Made by a program: the position numbers and the translations under genes. Shown here piece by piece: positions 1-7,705 of a stretch of DNA of 64,000 nt (position 1 is the stretch's first letter; each line of letters begins with the position of its first letter). This DNA comes from Ferruginibacter sp. HRS2-29 (GTDB lineage Bacteria > Bacteroidota > Bacteroidia > Chitinophagales > Chitinophagaceae). Below the pieces are notes generated by a model. It was not told where the DNA came from. It saw nothing but the letters and a program-made list of their open reading frames with translations, and ran no database searches. The stretch is taken from NCBI RefSeq assembly GCF_024343615.1, contig NZ_RJUB01000123.1, forward strand, positions 62,001-126,000, in the 5' to 3' direction.

Positions 1-62
1 AGCACTTTGAAAAACAAAGTAAATCTTTAAAATCCACATCCGCAAATAAATAAGGGGAAATT

Positions 63-1244
63 TTAAAGATTATCGAGGATTCGCAGGATCGTATTGCAGG
101 CATCGGAAATTTCTTCTTCACTGATGTTTAACGGAGGTACGATACGAAATGCATTGGCCGCAAAAAGGAACCAGTCGGTAAAAACGCCTTGCTCTATCAG
201 CAGGTCGATGACTTTCTTGTTGGTTTCAAAACTGTCAAACTCAACCGCCATCATCAAGCCATGGCTGCTGATATTCTGGATGGCTTTGTGTTGCAAAAGG
301 TTGCGAAAAAGCTTTTCTTTTCCAGGAACCGTATCGATCATTTTTTCCTCCAGCAACACCTGCATGCCCGCCAGGCCGGCAGCACAGCTGACCGGGTGGC
401 CGCCGAAAGTATTGATATGCCCCAGCACGGGATTGTTGGTAAATGAATCCATGATCTTTTTATCTGAAACGAATGCGCCCAATGGCATACCGCCACCCAA
501 TGCTTTGCCAAGTAATAAGATATCTGGTACCACATCAAACTGCTCAAAAGCCCATAACGAGCCGTTGCGCCCGAAGCCACATTGTATCTCATCCAGCACC
601 AGTAAAGTTCCTGTGGCTGTACATCGTTCCCGCAATGCTTTCATCCAGCCATCTTTCGGTGCTATCACGCCGGCTTCGGCCTGAATGGTTTCGGCCACCA
701 CGCATGCTGTACGCTCCGTGATATTTTCAAGGCCTTCGAAATTATTATAGCACAGTTGCATCGTATCCGGCAACAACGGACGGAAAGCCTGCTGCCAGTA
801 TTCGCTACCCATGATGCTGAGTGCGCCTTGTGTGCTTCCGTGGTAAGAATTTTTGAAGGAAATGATCTGTGTGCGGCCGGTATAACGTTTGGCCAGCTTC
901 ATAGCACCTTCTGTAGCTTCTGCCCCGCTTGCCGTATAAAATACGGCATTGAGCGATGAAGGCAAATGCTCCGTAATGAGTTTTGCGTACTGCACCTGCG
1001 GGTTTTCAATAAACTCTCCGTATACCATGATGTGGAGGTATTCGTCTACCTGCTTCTTAATCGCTTCCACCACTTTCGGATGCCGGTGCCCGATATTGCA
1101 GACACTGATGCCCGCTATCAGGTCGATGTATTCCTTTCCCTCCGCATCCCACATTTTGCTACCCGAAGCTTTTACTATATTCAGGCACAGGGGAGCTGCG
1201 GAAGTTTGTCCTACATGGTTCAAAAAAAGCTGACGAAGGTTCAT
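63..1244 (-). CDS. Class III (ornithine/acetylornithine-type) PLP aminotransferase
   Basis: A 393-residue fold-type I PLP enzyme of the class III aminotransferase family, which moves an amino group between an omega-amine or amino acid and a 2-oxo acid. The cofactor-binding GAE(A)T stretch lies near residues 107-111, the Asp-Glu pair that contacts the pyridine ring is at 218-219 (LVLDEIQ), and the Schiff-base lysine is Lys247 in LLLGKALGGG. Length is normal for the family and no signal peptide is present. It stands alone, divergent from the carbonic anhydrase gene, so the neighbours do not reveal the substrate. Acetylornithine, ornithine or 4-aminobutyrate are all possible, and Bacteroidota often carry this type under the name aspartate aminotransferase family protein. 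Confidence 0.9.
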   Translation of the reverse strand: MNLRQLFLNHVGQTSAAPLCLNIVKASGSKMWDAEGKEYIDLIAGISVCNIGHRHPKVVEAIKKQVDEYLHIMVYGEFIENPQVQYAKLITEHLPSSLNAVFYTASGAEATEGAMKLAKRYTGRTQIISFKNSYHGSTQGALSIMGSEYWQQAFRPLLPDTMQLCYNNFEGLENITERTACVVAETIQAEAGVIAPKDGWMKALRERCTATGTLLVLDEIQCGFGRNGSLWAFEQFDVVPDILLLGKALGGGMPLGAFVSDKKIMDSFTNNPVLGHINTFGGHPVSCAAGLAGMQVLLEEKMIDTVPGKEKLFRNLLQHKAIQNISSHGLMMAVEFDSFETNKKVIDLLIEQGVFTDWFLFAANAFRIVPPLNISEEEISDACNTILRILDNL

Positions 1245-1269
1245 GGCTGCAAAATTAATGCTTAGTTTT

Positions 1270-1391
1270 GAGTAATGGATAATGGTATAATGGATAACGG
1301 ATAATGATCTTCCGGATCTTATATCTTTCGGTAACCGAAAAACTTTCAGACGGGAAAATTATCCATTATCAATTATAAATTATCAATTATC
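1270..1391. repeat. Intergenic inverted repeat, ATAATGG word
   Basis: The spacer between two divergent genes is mostly repeat. The left arm (about 1270-1309) contains four copies of an ATAATGG-like word, and the right arm (about 1352-1391) contains the complementary ATTATC words. The middle holds a TTTCGG-TAA-CCGAAA hairpin at 1326-1340. The right arm ends on the base just before the ATG at 1392. The same word recurs near 13.1 kb and 59.9 kb. Confidence 0.8.
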
Positions 1392-1904
1392 ATGAGTATA
1401 ATTCTTCCTGTAAAAGGTATTCTCCCCATCATGGGTGAAGATTGTTTTGTAGCCCCGAATGCCACTATTGTCGGCGATGTGGTGATGGGCGATCAGTGCA
1501 GCGTATGGTTCAATGCGGTGATAAGGGGCGATGTGAACAGCATCCGCATGGGAAATAAGGTAAATGTTCAGGATGGCGCTGTTATTCACTGCACTTATGA
1601 GAAAACCAAGGCCATCATCGGAAATAATGTTAGCATCGGACACAATGCAATCGTACATGGATGCGTTATAGATGACAATGTTCTTATCGGGATGGGCTCC
1701 ATAGTAATGGATAATGTGCATGTCGGGAGCAATAGTATAGTGGCCGCCGGGGCAGTAGTGCTTGAAAATACGGTGATTGAGCCGGGTTCGATATACGCCG
1801 GGGTACCCGCCAAAAAGGTGAAGGATATCAGCCAGGAACTGATCCGCGGGGAAATCAACAGGATTGCAGATAATTACCTTAAATACAGCGGATGGTTTAA
1901 ATAG
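1392..1904 (+). CDS. Gamma carbonic anhydrase family protein (left-handed beta-helix)
   Basis: A 170-residue cytosolic protein made almost entirely of hexapeptide repeats, as in the gamma carbonic anhydrase / YrdA / PaaY family of trimeric left-handed beta-helices. Histidines placed as zinc ligands in this family are visible in DGAVIHCTY, SIGHNAIVHGC and the following turn. Family members hydrate CO2 or are inactive relatives, so catalytic activity is not certain. The gene begins with ATG directly after a low-complexity repeat, so no normal ribosome-binding region separates repeat and start. It is transcribed alone, with a small lipoprotein gene about 110 bp downstream. Confidence 0.88.
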   Translation: MSIILPVKGILPIMGEDCFVAPNATIVGDVVMGDQCSVWFNAVIRGDVNSIRMGNKVNVQDGAVIHCTYEKTKAIIGNNVSIGHNAIVHGCVIDDNVLIGMGSIVMDNVHVGSNSIVAAGAVVLENTVIEPGSIYAGVPAKKVKDISQELIRGEINRIADNYLKYSGWFK

Positions 1905-1905
1905 T

Positions 1906-1994
1906 GAATGGTCAATAGTGAATAGTCAACCCTTTAAAGGGTACAGGTTTGTCGAAAGTTTTTGCCCTTTGCCTATTGCCCATTGTCTATTGGT
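1906..1994. repeat. Intergenic inverted repeat, TATTG/CAATA word
   Basis: The left arm (1906-1931) carries GTCAATAGTGAATAGTC-like units and the right arm (about 1973-1994) the complementary TATTG units. A perfect 14-bp palindrome ACCCTTTAAAGGGT lies at 1929-1942. The element follows the carbonic anhydrase stop codon and could act as a terminator. Confidence 0.6.
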
Positions 1995-2015
1995 CGTTTT
2001 ATCTTATTTTTAAAT

Positions 2016-2180
2016 ATGAAAAAGAATATTGTCGTTTTAGTGACTGTTTCTCTCGTGTTCAGTATGAGCAGTTGTTTTATTTTTCGTAAAAAAGAAAAAT
2101 ATGGCTGCCCCAATGATGCACGTAATATGACTGAAGAACAGATCAATGCGAAAGCGCAGAAAAGGAAATTCAAGAGTTAA
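2016..2180 (+). CDS. Small lipoprotein, 54 residues
   Basis: The ATG at 2016 is preferred over an in-frame ATG 54 bases upstream because it puts a clean MKKN signal peptide at the N-terminus and keeps the gene out of the preceding repeat. The peptide has a hydrophobic segment and a lipobox-like SMSSC with Cys20, then a basic tail containing YGCP and KRKFK. This is the layout of small outer- or inner-membrane lipoproteins common in Bacteroidota. The function is not known to me. It may be cotranscribed with the downstream 100-residue gene (61-bp gap). Confidence 0.6.
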   Translation: MKKNIVVLVTVSLVFSMSSCFIFRKKEKYGCPNDARNMTEEQINAKAQKRKFKS

Positions 2181-2241
2181 GTTTCCCGGCCTGCAAAAAA
2201 CAATACCCGACTAATCCTTTACCAGTAAAAACCAATAACCT

Positions 2242-2544
2242 ATGTGTTACGAATTAAAAACCACTTTCGGTGGTGTAGAAGCTGTAATTGATGATAATTG
2301 CGGCGTTTCAAAATTCTATGCGATTGCCGACACACTCACAGAATTACTGCACATCAAATTCATGAACCAGGTCGACGACTCAGATACGCTCGACTGGGAT
2401 TTCAGGTACAAAAATGAATTGCTCACTTTGCATTACAACATCTTCAATGGTGTAAGTATTTATCCTCAACAGGTAAGAAAAGCGTCCACGCAAAACCACC
2501 TGGCGATGGAAGTAGCTCATTTCCTGGAGAAACGTGCTTTTTAA
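2242..2544 (+). CDS. Hypothetical protein, 100 residues
   Basis: I do not recognise this protein. It starts MCYELKTTFG, has no signal peptide or membrane helix, and is acidic in the middle (DDSDTLDWDF), so it is probably a small soluble cytosolic protein. The reading frame is intact and lies between two supported genes on the same strand logic. Its stop codon overlaps the stop codon of convergent rsgA: the four bases TTAA at 2541-2544 serve both genes, leaving no room for a terminator between them. Confidence 0.6.
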   Translation: MCYELKTTFGGVEAVIDDNCGVSKFYAIADTLTELLHIKFMNQVDDSDTLDWDFRYKNELLTLHYNIFNGVSIYPQQVRKASTQNHLAMEVAHFLEKRAF

Positions 2545-3464
2545 TAACTTTTTTCGTTGATGCTATCCCGGATGCTCAGGTAACTGACGTAGCGTTCTGC
2601 ATGGATGCTGCCATCGTTTACAGCTGCCTTCACGGCACAGCCGGGCTCGTCTATGTGGTTGCAATTGTTGAAATGACAGTTGCCCATCACTGCACGCATT
2701 TCAGGGAAATAATGTGCGAGTTCCTGTTTGGAGATATCTACCAGCCCCATTTCCCTGATACCGGGTGTATCTATCACGCGACCACCAAAAGGCAGGTTGT
2801 ACATTTCAGCAAAAGTGGTGGTATGCAAACCTTTTCCGCTCCAACCACTGACATCCTGTGTCTTCAATTTTTTTTCAGGGAAAAGATAATTGATGAAGGA
2901 TGATTTTCCTACACCCGAATGCCCGCTCAAAAGTGTGATCCTATCTTTCAGCAATGCTTCCACTTCTTTCACCCCTTCACTTTTTTCAATACTCATCAGC
3001 TTGATGGTATAACCAATAGGTTCGTAAATTTCTTTTACCAGTTCAAATTTTTCGAGCTCTTTATCCTTATACAGATCTGATTTGTTGAAAACAATGATAG
3101 CAGGCACTCCATAAGCTTCAGATATTACCAGGAAACGATCAATAAAACCAAGGGAAGTTTTGGGATTTTTCAGCGTGGCGAAAAGCAACGACTGATCAAG
3201 GTTGGCAGCTACTATATGATGCTGGTTCTTATTATGCGGTGATACCCTGTTGATGTAATTCCTTCTTTCATATATTTCACTGATCACCGTATTCTCCTCT
3301 TCTTCTTCCTGGCTGATCTCCACGATATCTCCTACCGCAATCGGATTGGTAGACGTGATGCCATCGATCTTGAATTTACCTTTGATCCGGGCATTGTAAA
3401 TCTCCCCCTTATCATTCTGGACTATATACCAGCTACCTGTACTTTTATAAACCGTTGCTTTCAT
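2541..3464 (-). CDS. rsgA: Ribosome small-subunit-dependent GTPase RsgA
   Basis: RsgA is a circularly permuted GTPase that helps mature the 30S subunit. The order of motifs shows the permutation: an N-terminal OB-fold (about 1-75), then G4 NKSD at 127-130, then G1 GHSGVGKSS at 181-189, then G3 DTPG at 232-235. The C-terminal zinc knuckle is present with Cys263, Cys268, His270 and Cys276. The 307-residue length is typical. The gene is downstream of the Bat genes but separated by a 95-bp repeat-filled spacer, and its 3' end overlaps the convergent hypothetical gene. Confidence 0.96.
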   Translation of the reverse strand: MKATVYKSTGSWYIVQNDKGEIYNARIKGKFKIDGITSTNPIAVGDIVEISQEEEEENTVISEIYERRNYINRVSPHNKNQHHIVAANLDQSLLFATLKNPKTSLGFIDRFLVISEAYGVPAIIVFNKSDLYKDKELEKFELVKEIYEPIGYTIKLMSIEKSEGVKEVEALLKDRITLLSGHSGVGKSSFINYLFPEKKLKTQDVSGWSGKGLHTTTFAEMYNLPFGGRVIDTPGIREMGLVDISKQELAHYFPEMRAVMGNCHFNNCNHIDEPGCAVKAAVNDGSIHAERYVSYLSIRDSINEKSY

Positions 3465-3478
3465 TGATACGAAGATAT

Positions 3479-3556
3479 GAGTTTAGAGACTAGAGATCAG
3501 GGTTTAGGTTTCAGATTGGTAATGCTCCCCTAAACTCTAATCACTAATCTCTGACC
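3479..3556. repeat. Intergenic inverted repeat, GATTAGAG/TTTAGGG word
   Basis: The left arm (3479-3508) reads as GTTTAGAG, CTAGAGAT, CAGGGTTTAGG units. The right arm (3527-3556) is its imperfect reverse complement (CCCCTAAACTCTAATC...CTAATCTCTGACC). It fills the spacer between the Bat operon end and rsgA. A similar word recurs at 16255-16320 and 36401-36427. Confidence 0.75.
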
Positions 3557-3559
3557 TTT

Positions 3560-4561
3560 CTATGGAAATTTTCGGAATACTAAATACCGGAACAGCACTT
3601 CCATGAACAAAAAGAAGATCGCTGCCATTACCAGCGGGAAAAATTTATCCTGGAAACGGATGGTTTTGGTGATCTCGACTTTTGATTTTTCGAGGCCGTC
3701 GATGGTAGTATAAATTTCGGAAAGCGAGTTGTTATCTTTTGCACGGAAATATTTGCCGCCGGTTTCAGTGGCGATCTCGGTCAGTAATTTTTCATCGATC
3801 GAAACTTTCTGGCTTTTCATCACTACTCCAAGAGGAGTATTTTCGGGTTGGGGCGCCATTCCATCCGTACCAACACCGATCGTGTATACTTTTATGCCGT
3901 ATGTCTTCGCAATTTCCTTCGCGGTCTTGGGATCTATGAGTCCCCCGTTATTTTCACCATCAGTGAGCAACACCACCACTTTCGATTTGGAAGTGCCGGT
4001 ACGAAGCCTGTCGACACTGGTGCTCAGCCCCGACCCTATCGCCGTACCGTCTTCCAGCAAGCCGTTGCGTATATTCTGGATCGCCGCTATCAATACGGAT
4101 TGATCGGTTGTGAGCGGGCATTGCGTAAAGCTTTCGCCGGAAAATATTACGATCCCTATGCGGTCCGTAGGCCGCCTGTTTACAAAATCGATGGCCACAT
4201 TCTTCGCAGCTTCCAACCTGTTGGGTGTGAGATCCTGCGCCGTCATGCTTCCGCTCACATCAATACAAAGGATGATATCGATCCCTTCACCTTCGGCACG
4301 TTGCTGCTCGTCCCTCGTCTGCGGCCTCGCCAGCGCTACGATGATCGCAGAAAGGGCGAGCAAACGCAATATGAATGGCAGATGTATAAAAGTTGCTTTC
4401 CACGAGCCCATTCCCTTTGCCGCCGTGGTGGATACAGTAATGGAAGCACTGCGTTTCCTGTTGGTAAGATAGTACCAGGTGATGAGTAACGGCAACAGGA
4501 TGAACAGGCCAAAGAAATAGGGCTGCGCAAATTGTATATTATTGAAATAATCAAAAACCAA
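3560..4561 (-). CDS. batA: BatA-like von Willebrand factor A membrane protein
   Basis: A 333-residue inner-membrane protein with the BatA layout: two N-terminal helices (about 14-31 and 61-79), a periplasm-facing VWA domain with an intact MIDAS motif Asp101-x-Ser103-x-Ser105 (DVSGSM), and a C-terminal helix near 307-326. Bat proteins work with a MoxR ATPase and have been linked to aerotolerance and envelope stress in Bacteroides and Leptospira. The client here is unknown. It is the last gene of a four-gene run (MoxR, DUF58, BatD-like, BatA) with 10- to 30-bp gaps between the last three. No second VWA gene (BatB) or TPR gene (BatC) follows; rsgA does. Confidence 0.9.
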   Translation of the reverse strand: MVFDYFNNIQFAQPYFFGLFILLPLLITWYYLTNRKRSASITVSTTAAKGMGSWKATFIHLPFILRLLALSAIIVALARPQTRDEQQRAEGEGIDIILCIDVSGSMTAQDLTPNRLEAAKNVAIDFVNRRPTDRIGIVIFSGESFTQCPLTTDQSVLIAAIQNIRNGLLEDGTAIGSGLSTSVDRLRTGTSKSKVVVLLTDGENNGGLIDPKTAKEIAKTYGIKVYTIGVGTDGMAPQPENTPLGVVMKSQKVSIDEKLLTEIATETGGKYFRAKDNNSLSEIYTTIDGLEKSKVEITKTIRFQDKFFPLVMAAIFFLFMEVLFRYLVFRKFP

Positions 4562-4571
4562 ACTGTATGAA

Positions 4572-5510
4572 TTAATTTTTATCGATCGACTTTTCTATTT
4601 GTTCAATGGTATTCCCCACCTGCGAAAGGCTTTGCCTGTTTTCGTCTTCGGCCGGTACATACTTTGCAAACTTCACCGCATCTGCCCTTCTCAAAGCTTC
4701 TGCAAGGCCTGATAAAGCGGAAGCGTCGAGGTTTGTTTGTTTGAGCGACAACAACACTTCCCCTGTTGTTTTATTCAAAAGATCCTGTTGTTTTTTTCTG
4801 CTGTAATATCGTTTAAAGATATTGCCCATCATCGTATAAAAAACTTTCGCTTCGTCTGAACCAACACTGGCGTGGCCCGCCAGCTTTTTCAATTCCTGCA
4901 TCGCTTCTTCAAATGGCGAAAGAGCAGAATTGAATAATGGCGGTTGTCTTTTCGGCCTTCTCCTGATATAACGGTATAAAAGGAAGAGCAGTACCAAGAG
5001 GATCACTACGCCAATACCTACATAGACCCAGAACGGATCAAAATAAAACACATCCATTACCGGCTTGATATCCCGGAGCTGGCCGGTAGTATCTGCTTTC
5101 GCGTAACCGACATTGATGAGCACCTGGTCTGTATTAAGCGTATACACGGCATTGTCGGCGGTATTCCTGATCTTGATCGGAAAAGACGGAATTGCCCAGC
5201 TACCGGAATCCCAACTGGTAAGCACCAGTGTTTGCAACACCAGGTAATTGCCCCGGGCATTATTGGAATCCGATTTCACCTTGTCCATTATTTCGAAATG
5301 GGGGAAGGAATCAGGCACATTGAATTCTATTCTGTAAGTGGTGGTAGGTAAAGTAAATTGTAACCGGTAAGTTATCGGCTCGCCTATCAGGATATCCTTC
5401 CGGTCGATGGAAGTCTGGATACTTTGCCCGGCAACAGTTTGTATGCATAAAGTAAAACAAATCACTATTGCCATCCATGAAAGAGACCGCCTTAAGTTTT
5501 TGTTTACCAT
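4572..5510 (-). CDS. BatD-like membrane protein of the Bat operon
   Basis: A 312-residue protein with a signal peptide (about 1-28), a periplasmic beta-rich region (30-150), one membrane helix at about 160-180 and a cytoplasmic helical tail of about 130 residues. The periplasmic part starts with the BatD-like pattern of a ligand-coverage domain (IQTSIDRKDILIGEPITYRL). It is much shorter than classical BatD (about 550 residues or more) and could also be classed as a DUF4381-like protein. The position between DUF58 and BatA supports a role in the same membrane complex. The name is by position and topology, not by a clear motif. Confidence 0.65.
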   Translation of the reverse strand: MVNKNLRRSLSWMAIVICFTLCIQTVAGQSIQTSIDRKDILIGEPITYRLQFTLPTTTYRIEFNVPDSFPHFEIMDKVKSDSNNARGNYLVLQTLVLTSWDSGSWAIPSFPIKIRNTADNAVYTLNTDQVLINVGYAKADTTGQLRDIKPVMDVFYFDPFWVYVGIGVVILLVLLFLLYRYIRRRPKRQPPLFNSALSPFEEAMQELKKLAGHASVGSDEAKVFYTMMGNIFKRYYSRKKQQDLLNKTTGEVLLSLKQTNLDASALSGLAEALRRADAVKFAKYVPAEDENRQSLSQVGNTIEQIEKSIDKN

Positions 5511-5538
5511 TAATTGTCGATTATCCTGTTATTGATTC

Positions 5539-6408
5539 CTATTTCCTTTTATGAAAAAACTGTTGTAAAATTTTCACGTAATCTTCGTCTGTCCTGATGT
5601 GCAGCAGATCGGCGCCCGCCTTTCTGAAATATTTTTTGGTGGCTTCGCTTTGCGAAAAAAAATGCTGTTGATAGTTATGCCTGACCAGTTCGTTGGAAGT
5701 ATCGATCCAGCTGACTTTTCCCGTTTCAGCATCTTCTAGCTGCAACAAACCCGCATCGGGCAATTGCATGTCCATCCTGTCATACACTTTCAACCCGATA
5801 ACATCATGCTTTTTGCCAATGATTTTCAGATCATCTTCGTAACCAGCGTCCAAAAAATCGCTCAATAAAAAAGCGATACTTTTCTGGCTGGTCGTGTTGT
5901 TGAAATATTTGATCGCTTCATCCAGGTTGGTGCCTTTTGCATGCGGTTCTATCGTCAGCAATTCGCGAACGATGTATAATGCATGCGCCCTTCCTTTCTT
6001 CGGTGGAATGTATTTTTCTATCCGGTCGCTGAAAAAGATCACTCCTACTTTATCATTGTTACTTACTGCACTAAACGTGATCACGGCGCCCATTTCGGTG
6101 ATAAGGTCTTTTTTTCTCCGGCCAATAGTGCCAAACAAATTACTGGTACTCGTATCTACCAGCAGCATCACCGTAAGTTCCCTTTCTTCTTCAAATAACT
6201 TTGTAAATGGTGCCGAAAATCTTGCACTCACATTCCAGTCGATAAACCGTACATCGTCGCCTGCGCTGTATTCCCGCACTTCCCGAAAGCTCATCCCTTT
6301 TCCTTTGAAAGCAGAATGGTATTCACCGGTAAAAAGATGGGTAGTGATCTTTTTACTTTTGATTTCCAGCTCGCGGACTTTTTTTAATATGTCGTTTGTT
6401 GTCAACAA
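5539..6408 (-). CDS. DUF58 domain protein of the MoxR/Bat operon
   Basis: A 289-residue soluble DUF58 protein. The family signature SAGDDVRFIDWNVSARF lies at about 48-64, followed by a VWA-like fold that begins with the modified metal site LLVDTSTSN (83-90). DUF58 proteins always travel with MoxR AAA+ ATPases and are thought to be adaptors between the ATPase and membrane VWA proteins. Here the MoxR gene lies upstream, separated by a 115-bp repeat spacer, and the BatD-like gene follows after 28 bp. Confidence 0.9.
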   Translation of the reverse strand: MLTTNDILKKVRELEIKSKKITTHLFTGEYHSAFKGKGMSFREVREYSAGDDVRFIDWNVSARFSAPFTKLFEEERELTVMLLVDTSTSNLFGTIGRRKKDLITEMGAVITFSAVSNNDKVGVIFFSDRIEKYIPPKKGRAHALYIVRELLTIEPHAKGTNLDEAIKYFNNTTSQKSIAFLLSDFLDAGYEDDLKIIGKKHDVIGLKVYDRMDMQLPDAGLLQLEDAETGKVSWIDTSNELVRHNYQQHFFSQSEATKKYFRKAGADLLHIRTDEDYVKILQQFFHKRK

Positions 6409-6418
6409 GAAAAGTAAT

Positions 6419-6523
6419 GAGTTATAAGTGATAAGTTATAAGTTCTGTAAGTAACGAGTATAGGTTGTAAATTATAAGCAATGGTCTTTTAACTTATCAC
6501 TTATAACCCATAACTTATAACTC
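6419..6523. repeat. Intergenic inverted repeat, GTTATAAG word
   Basis: The left arm (6419-6445) is built from GAGTTATAAG, TGATAAG, TTATAAG units. The right arm (6491-6523) is the matching AACTTATCACTTATAACCC, ATAACTTATAACTC run. Together they bracket about 45 bp of related low-complexity DNA. It sits inside the MoxR-DUF58 operon, so it may reduce or process read-through. Confidence 0.78.
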
Positions 6524-7525
6524 TTAAGGTACATTCACCGTTCTCAAGATCTCTTCGATCACATCTTCCACGTTCACATTTTCCGCCTCTGCTTCATAGG
6601 TCAATCCGATCCTGTGCCGTAGTACATCTTTGCAGATATTGCGCACATCTTCGGGGATAACGTACCCTCTTTTGTTCAGGAAAGCATACGCTTTCGATGC
6701 CAATGCCAGATTGATGCTTGCCCGTGGCGATCCACCGAAACCTATGAGTGGCTTCAGTTTGGACAGATTGTATTTTTCAGGAAAACGTGTTGCGAATACG
6801 ATATCAAGGATATAATTTTCTACTTTCTCATCCACATACACCTGGCGTACCAGTTCTTTCGCTGTCAATATTTCTGATGTAGAGGCAACCGGGTTGATCA
6901 CCGGAGCCGCAAGGTTCATGGTATTCTGGCGGATGATCATCTGCTCATCTGATTTGGTCGGATAACCAACTACTACTTTCAGCATGAACCTGTCTACCTG
7001 TGCTTCGGGCAACGGATAAGTACCTTCCTGCTCTATCGGGTTTTGCGTAGCCAGTACAAGAAATGGCTCAGGTAATTTGTAACTCGTTTCGCTGATGGTT
7101 ACCTGGCGCTCCTGCATGGCTTCCAGGAGGGCACTCTGCACTTTGGCGGGGGCACGGTTGATCTCATCGGCAAGGATGAAGTTGGCGAAGATCGGCCCTT
7201 TACGTACTACAAATTCATTTCGTTGCTGCTGGTAGATCATCGTACCGATGACATCGGCAGGCAGCAGATCCGGCGTAAACTGTATACGGCTGAATTGCGC
7301 CATGATGGTTTGGGAAAGCGATTTGATGGCAAGAGTTTTTGCCAGCCCGGGAACCCCTTCCAGCAGAACGTGCCCGTTGCTCAGCAATCCTATCAGTAAT
7401 CGTTCGATCATGGTTTGCTGGCCTACGATCACTTTGCCTAATTCGTCGTTGATGCGGGTAACAAATCCGGCGGCGTTATTGATCTTTTCATTTAACAGGC
7501 GGATATCCTCTGCGGTTTGGAGCAT
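6524..7525 (-). CDS. MoxR-family AAA+ ATPase
   Basis: A 333-residue MoxR AAA+ ATPase. Walker A is EGVPGLAKT (Gly57 to Lys63-Thr64), Walker B is ILADE with Asp120 and Glu121, and sensor 1 lies in LVLATQNPIEQEGTYPLPEAQ. MoxR proteins act as chaperones that insert cofactors or remodel partner complexes, typically with VWA-domain proteins. The downstream DUF58, BatD-like and BatA genes are those partners. The region upstream carries three evenly spaced GAGTTGTCAACTC palindromes, which may regulate this operon or end nadE-side transcription. Confidence 0.93.
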   Translation of the reverse strand: MLQTAEDIRLLNEKINNAAGFVTRINDELGKVIVGQQTMIERLLIGLLSNGHVLLEGVPGLAKTLAIKSLSQTIMAQFSRIQFTPDLLPADVIGTMIYQQQRNEFVVRKGPIFANFILADEINRAPAKVQSALLEAMQERQVTISETSYKLPEPFLVLATQNPIEQEGTYPLPEAQVDRFMLKVVVGYPTKSDEQMIIRQNTMNLAAPVINPVASTSEILTAKELVRQVYVDEKVENYILDIVFATRFPEKYNLSKLKPLIGFGGSPRASINLALASKAYAFLNKRGYVIPEDVRNICKDVLRHRIGLTYEAEAENVNVEDVIEEILRTVNVP

Positions 7526-7648
7526 ACTTATATTATTTTTCTAATATTGCAAATTACGAACTAGTAGTAAACAAAAATGCTGCCATTAACATAAACGGCG
7601 AAAAACTATGTTAAAAGGAGTCGTATAAATTTATCATCAGTGAATTCC

Positions 7649-7695
7649 GAGTTGTCAACTCTTATGAGTTGTCAACTCATGGGAGTAGTCAACTC
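7649..7695. repeat. Three tandem GAGTTGTCAACTC palindromes, 17-bp spacing
   Basis: The near-perfect dyad GAGTTG-T-CAACTC occurs at 7649-7661 and 7666-7678, and a variant GAGTAGTCAACTC at 7683-7695, giving a regular 17-bp period. It lies in the 180-bp spacer between the nadE stop and the MoxR start. It could be a set of operator sites, or another member of the low-complexity inverted-repeat class seen in other spacers. Confidence 0.6.
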
Positions 7696-7705
7696 AATCT
7701 TGTGG

